This document shows, piece by piece, positions 59,510-64,000 of a DNA stretch of 64,000 bases; position 1 is the first letter of the stretch, and every line of letters begins with the position of its first letter. Origin of the DNA: Sphingomonas sp. (GTDB taxonomy: Bacteria > Pseudomonadota > Alphaproteobacteria > Sphingomonadales > Sphingomonadaceae). The stretch spans positions 62,001 through 126,000 of the forward strand of contig JAKFUZ010000004.1 of assembly GCA_021732445.1 (NCBI GenBank). The letters run 5' to 3'. The notes beneath the pieces are model-generated. The model made no database searches. It had not been told where the DNA came from and saw only the letters and a list, made by a program, of their open reading frames with translations. The translations under genes were made by a program, and so were the position numbers.

Positions 59510-60286
59510 TTAGAGCGAGAACCCCTCGCCCAGATAAAGCCGGCGCACATTGGCGTCGGCAACCAGTTCGTCGGGCGAGCCGGTGAACAGCACGCGGCCA
59601 TCATAGATAATGTACGCACGGTCGACGATTTCCAGCGTCTCGCGCACATTATGGTCGGTAATCAGCACGCCGATGCCGCGCTGCTTCAGCTCGCGCACGA
59701 GATCGCGGATGTCGGCGATGGAAATCGGGTCGATGCCGGCAAACGGTTCGTCGAGCAGCATGATCGAGGGGTTGGCCGCCAGCGCCCGGGCGATTTCAGC
59801 GCGCCGCCGCTCCCCGCCCGACAGCGCCATGGCCGGCGCATCGCGCAGGCGGATCAGGCCGAATTCGTCGAGCAGCGTCTCCAGCCGCGCGGCGCGCGCA
59901 ACCTTGTCCGGTTCCGACAGTTCCAGCACCGACAAAATGTTGGCCTCCACCGAAAGCCCGCGGAAAATAGACGTTTCCTGCGGCAGATAGCCCAGCCCAA
60001 GCACGGCCCGGCGATACATGGGCAGCCCGGTAATATCTTCCCCATCGAGCATGATTCGGCCCGAATCGGGCTTCACCAGCCCCATGATCGAGTAAAAGCA
60101 CGTCGTCTTGCCCGCGCCATTGGGGCCAAGCAGCCCCACCACCTGCCCGCGCCCGACCGCCACCGACACATCGGTAAGCACCGGGCGCTTGTCATACGCC
60201 TTGGCAATCGAGATGACGGCCAGGCCATCATTCTCACCCTGCGCCTGCGCCCGGCCGGCGCGCGCTGCCGTGGTTTCAACGTCCAT
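59510..60286 (-). CDS. lptB: LPS export ABC transporter ATPase LptB
   Basis: A 258-residue ABC ATPase. Walker A GPNGAGKTT, signature ALSGGERRRAEIARAL and Walker B SIMLLDEPFAGIDP are intact. With LptF and LptG it powers lipopolysaccharide export. The ATG at 60286 follows a GTG at 60289; either could start. A 138-base gap with a CtrA-like box precedes it, so it may have its own promoter. rpoN starts five bases downstream. Confidence 0.95.
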   Translation of the reverse strand: MDVETTAARAGRAQAQGENDGLAVISIAKAYDKRPVLTDVSVAVGRGQVVGLLGPNGAGKTTCFYSIMGLVKPDSGRIMLDGEDITGLPMYRRAVLGLGYLPQETSIFRGLSVEANILSVLELSEPDKVARAARLETLLDEFGLIRLRDAPAMALSGGERRRAEIARALAANPSIMLLDEPFAGIDPISIADIRDLVRELKQRGIGVLITDHNVRETLEIVDRAYIIYDGRVLFTGSPDELVADANVRRLYLGEGFSL

Positions 60287-60313
60287 CACACTCTCTTTGC
60301 TCGCAGCAAATGG

Positions 60314-60332
60314 TTACAGGAAACTTAACCAT
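60314..60332. promoter_or_regulatory. CtrA-type box upstream of lptB
   Basis: TTAC-AGGAAAC-TTAACCAT: one mismatch from TTAA-N7-TTAA, with the extended half-site TTAACCAT, within the 138-base lptA-lptB gap and about 28-46 bases before the lptB ATG. Confidence 0.4.
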
Positions 60333-60424
60333 AAGGCAGTTGGCAGGCTTTGTGCATGACCTTTGCCGGAACCGCGCGGGCAAGGAAAGAGGGATGCGGC
60401 CGAAAGCCCGGGCGCGGCGGCCTA

Positions 60425-60946
60425 TTACGGCGCCTTTGCATCGGCGGCAGGCGGCGCGTCGGCGCGCTTGGGCACCGAGAAACGGCCCGTCACCCGCTCA
60501 CCCGGCGCGGCCTCAAGCTGCGCGGTGCTGGCGCCAAGATCAAGCGTGATGCGCTCGCCGCGCGTCACATTCTGTCCCTGTGTCAGCACGACGCCGCCGA
60601 GCAGCAAAATCGTGCGCCGGTTAAGGTCATATACGGCATAGCGGCTGGTCGCGCGCTGATCGGGGCGCGTGATGGTCACCCCGCCAGATGCATCAATCCG
60701 GTCAATCTGCGGGTCGCCGTCCACCACCTGACCGGTATAGGCAAGCGTGGCGCGCTCGGCCCGAACCGTAAGCTCGGCCTGGCGCACCTCGACATTACCC
60801 GACAGAATAGCCCGTTTGGCCTTGTCATCGAGCAGGCTGTGGTCGGCGGCGATATCGACCGGTGCGGCCGAATCATGCGCGCGCTGCGCGCTGGCCGGCG
60901 CAACCGCCAGCAGGGGCAGCAGGTACAAAAAACGCGGGCGTTTCAT
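60425..60946 (-). CDS. lptA: Lipopolysaccharide transport protein LptA
   Basis: A 173-residue periplasmic bridge protein with a signal peptide (first about 20 residues). The OstA-type core SLLDDKAKRAILSGNVEVRQAELTVRAERATLAY is visible, with a Pro/Ala-rich tail. It forms the filament from LptC to LptD. It follows lptC by five bases. Confidence 0.9.
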   Translation of the reverse strand: MKRPRFLYLLPLLAVAPASAQRAHDSAAPVDIAADHSLLDDKAKRAILSGNVEVRQAELTVRAERATLAYTGQVVDGDPQIDRIDASGGVTITRPDQRATSRYAVYDLNRRTILLLGGVVLTQGQNVTRGERITLDLGASTAQLEAAPGERVTGRFSVPKRADAPPAADAKAP

Positions 60947-60951
60947 GGCGG

Positions 60952-61590
60952 CTATCTCGTCCTTCTGGGGCGAATCCGCAAGCGAACATTGCCGTCCAGC
61001 GTCACTTGATGCGTTTCAAGATCGGCCTGCATCTGGTCTGCGCTAAAGCTGCCCTGTGGCCCCTTGCCCGTTACGCCGCCCGCACCGCGCATGACCCGCG
61101 CCTTGAGGTCGACAATGGCCTTGCTGGTCGTGAGGTCAAAACCATTTGCCGAGGTGAAATTCACCGGGCTTTCTGACGAAACCTGCTGCGACTCCATATT
61201 GTAGCGCCCGGCATTTGACTTCAGCCGCGCCGGGCCGTCAGCCAGCACAAGTTGCGCGGCAAGCTGCCTGAGCTGCACGATCGGCTCGGCTGAACTTTTC
61301 TGCACGGCCGATCCGGCACTAAGCGTGAAGGGCTGACCCTTGTCATCCTGACCCCGGTACAAGGCGGTTTGCAGGCGCATCCGCTCGGTCGCCAGCGCGA
61401 CCTTGTTCTTGTCGAGCACAAAACTCACATCGCCGCCCATCGTCAGCGGCGCTGCGACCAGAAACGCGCCCAGCACCCCGATCGACATGGGCAGCGCGGC
61501 GCGTGCCAGCCCAATCACCCGGTCGTGCCCGCTGCCGGGCGCGGCCCAGCGCTGGCGGCCGCTGCGCCGCGAAAGCACGGCATCAGACAT
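60952..61590 (-). CDS. lptC: LPS export protein LptC
   Basis: A 212-residue bitopic inner-membrane protein. One N-terminal helix (LPMSIGVLGAFLVAAPLTM) is followed by the periplasmic LptC-type beta domain. The ATG at 61590 overlaps rnd by eight bases. It accepts LPS from LptBFG. Moderate similarity is normal for this family, and the genomic order supports the call. Confidence 0.88.
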   Translation of the reverse strand: MSDAVLSRRSGRQRWAAPGSGHDRVIGLARAALPMSIGVLGAFLVAAPLTMGGDVSFVLDKNKVALATERMRLQTALYRGQDDKGQPFTLSAGSAVQKSSAEPIVQLRQLAAQLVLADGPARLKSNAGRYNMESQQVSSESPVNFTSANGFDLTTSKAIVDLKARVMRGAGGVTGKGPQGSFSADQMQADLETHQVTLDGNVRLRIRPRRTR

Positions 61591-62203
61591 GCGCGAAGAT
61601 GTCAGCCTCGGGCCACCCGGCCAGGTCAAGCGCGGCGCGCGCGGGCAAAAAATCAAAACATGCCTGGGCAAGCGCCATGCGCCCTTCGCGCACCAGCCGC
61701 ACGTCAAGCTCGGCCTTTAGCGCATGCAAAAACCGCACGTCGGACGCGGCATAGTCGCGCTGCGCTTCCGACAAGGCAGGCCCGCCCCAATCGGACGATT
61801 GCTGCGCCTTGGACAGGTCAACCGCCAGCAGCTCGCGCACCAGCTCCTTCAGGCCATGCCGGTCGGTATAGGTGCGGATCAGCCGCGACGCGATCTTGGT
61901 GCAATATACCGGGCCGGCATCAACCCCCAGATAATGCTTGATTGCCGCCAGATCGAACCGGGCGAAGTGATAGAGCTTGAGCCGCGCCGGATCACCCAGC
62001 ACCGCGCGCAGCACGGGGGCCGAATAATCGCTGCCCGGCGAAAAGCGCACGAGGTGCTCGTCGCCGCCGCCATCCGCGAGCTGGACCAAGCACAGCCGGT
62101 CACGCGGGGTAACAAGGCCCATGGTTTCGGTATCGACGGCGATGGACGCGCCCGGCGCGAACACGCCCTCTGGCAGATCTTCTTCGTGGAAATATACGGT
62201 CAT
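61583..62203 (-). CDS. rnd: Ribonuclease D, exonuclease domain only
   Basis: A 206-residue DEDDy 3'-5' exonuclease. ExoI has D24 and E26 (VDTETMG), ExoII D84 (ARFDLAAIKH), ExoIII Y151 and D155 (YAASDV). It lacks the HRDC domains of the longer E. coli enzyme, as usual in this lineage. It heads rnd-lptC-lptA-lptB-rpoN, a conserved alphaproteobacterial order, and overlaps lptC by eight bases. Confidence 0.92.
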   Translation of the reverse strand: MTVYFHEEDLPEGVFAPGASIAVDTETMGLVTPRDRLCLVQLADGGGDEHLVRFSPGSDYSAPVLRAVLGDPARLKLYHFARFDLAAIKHYLGVDAGPVYCTKIASRLIRTYTDRHGLKELVRELLAVDLSKAQQSSDWGGPALSEAQRDYAASDVRFLHALKAELDVRLVREGRMALAQACFDFLPARAALDLAGWPEADIFAHV

Positions 62204-62260
62204 GGTGCTCGCCTAGACCGGTTCGCGCCTTCGCTCAATGGGGCGAGCGGGGGCCGCCGC

Positions 62261-63064
62261 TCAATGCCCGGCGGCACTCCGTGCCCGCTGCCGGGCGCGC
62301 CGCGCCAGAATGTTGAGCGTTTCAACCCCGGCCGAAAACGCCATTGCCGCATAGATATATCCCTTTGGCACATGCACGCCGAACCCGTCGGCAATCAGCA
62401 CGGCGCCGATCATGATCAAAAAGCCGAGCGCCAGCATGACGACAGTCGGGTTGCGATCGATGAAATTGGCCAGCGGGTCAGCCGCCACCAGCATCACCCC
62501 TACCGCCACGATGACGGCCGCAACCATGATCGGCAGGTCATCCGTCATGCCGACCGCCGTCAGAATCGAATCGACCGAAAACACCATGTCCAGCAGCAAG
62601 ATCTGCACGATCGCCGACGCAAAGCTGAGCCCTGCCTTGCTGCCGACGCCGCCGGTTTTGTCGAGCAGCTCGCCCGAGTCGTCGACATCCATGCTGTGGT
62701 GAATTTCCTTGGTGGCCTTCCACAGGAGGAACAGCCCGCCGGCAATGAGAATCAGGTCGCGCGCCGAAAACGCGGTCTCAAAGCTTGGCGCGCCGTGCCC
62801 GTCGGGCGCGCCTACCAGCCCGAGATCAATCACCGGCGCCGTCAGCCCGACCAGCCAGGCAATGCCCGACAGCAATACCAGCCGCAGGCCCAGCGCCAGC
62901 CCAATCCCCAACCGCCGCGCCTGCGAACGCTGCGATTCCGGCAGCTTGTTCGAAAGGATGGAAATGAAGATGAGGTTGTCGATCCCCAGCACCACCTCAA
63001 GCACGATGAGCGTAATCAGCGCGGCCCAGGCGGCCGGGTCGACAAGGAGCGAGGCAATGTCCAT
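62261..63064 (-). CDS. TerC family integral membrane protein
   Basis: A 267-residue membrane protein with about seven helices. Acidic family motifs are [23 protein letters not shown] and [18 protein letters not shown]. TerC proteins are linked to tellurite resistance and to manganese export coupled to protein secretion. The ATG at 63064 was chosen as the first one before the family start. Confidence 0.92.
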   Translation of the reverse strand: MDIASLLVDPAAWAALITLIVLEVVLGIDNLIFISILSNKLPESQRSQARRLGIGLALGLRLVLLSGIAWLVGLTAPVIDLGLVGAPDGHGAPSFETAFSARDLILIAGGLFLLWKATKEIHHSMDVDDSGELLDKTGGVGSKAGLSFASAIVQILLLDMVFSVDSILTAVGMTDDLPIMVAAVIVAVGVMLVAADPLANFIDRNPTVVMLALGFLIMIGAVLIADGFGVHVPKGYIYAAMAFSAGVETLNILARRARQRARSAAGH

Positions 63065-63145
63065 GGCCGCCGATTTGCCGCGCCTGCCCCGCCTGCGCAA
63101 GGGCGCGCCCGAGATAAATCCGCAAAACCGCCGGCCAAGACGAAT

Positions 63146-63174
63146 TTGGTCGCGAAGCCGTGGCTTTTCAGATA
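63146..63174 (+). promoter_or_regulatory. Candidate promoter for the cold-shock gene
   Basis: TTGGTC, 17 bases, then CAGATA. The predicted 5' leader would be about 100 bases, in the range of cold-shock mRNAs. Confidence 0.35.
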
Positions 63175-63282
63175 AGAACGGTTTGTGGCGCAACTGAGAT
63201 AGCGCCCGAAGGCCTGCGTTTGTCGTCCGACGCTCGGGTTCTTGAAGATGGTGGCGGGCGAACCGGGAAGACAAACAGGGTC

Positions 63283-64000
63283 ATGAGTTTCGATAAAGGG
63301 CGCCGCGGCGATCGCGGCGGACGGGGCAGGGACAAGCGCGACGGCTTCGGCGAAGGCGGGTTCGATAGTTTCGGCGGTGGCGGCGATCGCTTTGGCGGTG
63401 GCGGCGACCGATTTGGCGGCGGGGGCGGTGATCGCTTCGGCGGCGGCGGTGATCGTTTTGGCGGCGGTGGCGCAGGCGGCGGATTTCGCAGCGGCGGCGG
63501 CGCAGGCGGTGGCGGGTTCAGCAGCGGCGGGCGCGGCATGCCCCCGCAGGTCGTTGGCGAAGGCACGGGCGTTGTAAAATTCTTCAACGGGCAAAAGGGC
63601 TTTGGCTTTGTCGTCCGCGATGACGGCGGCGAAGACGTGTTCGTGCACATCAGCGCGGTGGAGCAGGCCGGGCTGACCGGCCTTGCCGAAGGCCAGCCGC
63701 TCGGCTTTACCCTGGTTGATCGCGGCGGCCGAATTTCGGCAACCGACCTCAAGATCGAGGGCGAGCCGCTCCCGGTCGAGGATCGCGGGCCGCCACGGGA
63801 CCGGGACGCAGCGCCCGGAGCGCCGCGCGGTGGCGGTGCACCCCAACGCCAGCTTACAGGCGAAAAGGCCACCGGCACGGTCAAGTTCTTCAACGCGATG
63901 AAGGGCTTTGGCTTCATTCAGCGCGACGATGGCCAGCCTGATGCCTTTGTCCATATCAGCGCGGTCGAACGCGCCGGCATGCCGACGCTCAACGAAGGCG
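63283..64000 (+). CDS. Cold-shock protein with glycine-rich N-terminus and two CSDs (partial)
   Basis: At least 239 residues, cut by the window end. A Gly-rich low-complexity region (about 24-86) has repeats of GGGGDRFG and GGG-AGGG. The first cold-shock domain starts near residue 93 ([24 protein letters not shown]); the second near residue 196 ([18 protein letters not shown]). Each has RNP-1 (KGFGF) and RNP-2 (VFVHIS or AFVHIS). Tandem CSDs bind RNA; a Gly-rich tail can add RNA contact or phase behaviour. The 3' end is not seen. AGGG sits only 2 bases before the ATG, so the exact start is not fully sure. Confidence 0.85.
   Translation, partial: MSFDKGRRGDRGGRGRDKRDGFGEGGFDSFGGGGDRFGGGGDRFGGGGGDRFGGGGDRFGGGGAGGGFRSGGGAGGGGFSSGGRGMPPQVVGEGTGVVKFFNGQKGFGFVVRDDGGEDVFVHISAVEQAGLTGLAEGQPLGFTLVDRGGRISATDLKIEGEPLPVEDRGPPRDRDAAPGAPRGGGAPQRQLTGEKATGTVKFFNAMKGFGFIQRDDGQPDAFVHISAVERAGMPTLNEG

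Noticed and set aside
61724..63175. A 483-residue plus-strand frame across rnd and terC.
   Set aside because: Antisense shadow of two well-matched genes; no conserved domain and very high His/Gln/Arg.
63283..64000. Minus-strand Pro-rich open frames over the cold-shock gene.
   Set aside because: They are the complement of a Gly-rich repeat; the plus-strand frame has intact cold-shock motifs.

Overview
This window looks like a core chromosomal segment of a GC-rich alphaproteobacterium of the order Sphingomonadales. Signs of this are the Ros/MucR regulator, a Fur/Mur protein without the CxxC zinc site, a Coq4 protein, GTG and TTG starts, and overlapping ATGA/GTGA gene junctions. The rnd-lptC-lptA-lptB-rpoN and rpmF-plsX-fabH-ihfA-merR clusters have the same meaning. 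I see no prophage, insertion sequence, CRISPR array, rRNA or tRNA gene. No gene-free stretch exceeds 300 bases; the longest are about 290 (after 44224) and 270 (after 13163).

Layout. 65-3067: a secreted M16 metalloprotease on the minus strand. 3195-8822 (plus): Fe-S scaffold, nitroreductase, tsaB, rimI, mucR, fur/mur, plsC and miaB. 8847-15444 (minus): dnaN, coq4, recF, a DUF302 protein and gyrB, which is the classic replication gene order interrupted by two unrelated genes. 15675-18062: phosphatase, IalB-like protein and rlmN. 18096-21643: a flavin reductase divergent from a cytochrome b, molybdopterin oxidoreductase and cyclopropane synthase operon. 21640-26768: a DUF1801 protein, argG and two large polytopic membrane proteins. 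26734-29322 (minus): GNAT, RidA, HAD and DUF3572 genes. 29339-34383: divK, rpmG, a GDT1-like transporter, a tiny membrane protein, a diguanylate cyclase, a peroxiredoxin and an outer-membrane phospholipase A. 34518-41211 (plus): hisN-like, rpmI, rplT, pheS, pheT and prfC. 41255-44224 (minus): rpmF, plsX, fabH, ihfA and merR. 44517-50494: MAPEG, MBL hydrolase, pabB-pabC fusion, aspC, a second small membrane protein, msrA and pdeM. 50618-57903: kup, an M20 peptidase, a retropepsin-like protease, the ligase-associated helicase and a STAS-like protein. 57999-62203 (minus): the lipopolysaccharide export and sigma-54 cluster. 62261-64000: TerC and a two-domain cold-shock protein cut by the window edge.

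Most genes are housekeeping: translation, replication, lipid and envelope synthesis, and redox repair. The least ordinary signals are regulatory or small. There are CtrA-type boxes (TTAA-N7-TTAA or near matches) before a 48-residue membrane protein, lptB, a sphingomonad-type hypothetical gene and a GT-C-like gene. There is a tight dyad operator at coq4 and an isolated intrinsic terminator just before rpmG. Two tiny membrane proteins, 36 and 48 residues, have clear ribosome binding sites. The electron-transfer and molybdoenzyme operon ends in cfa. I see no strong evidence of a wholly new multi-gene system.
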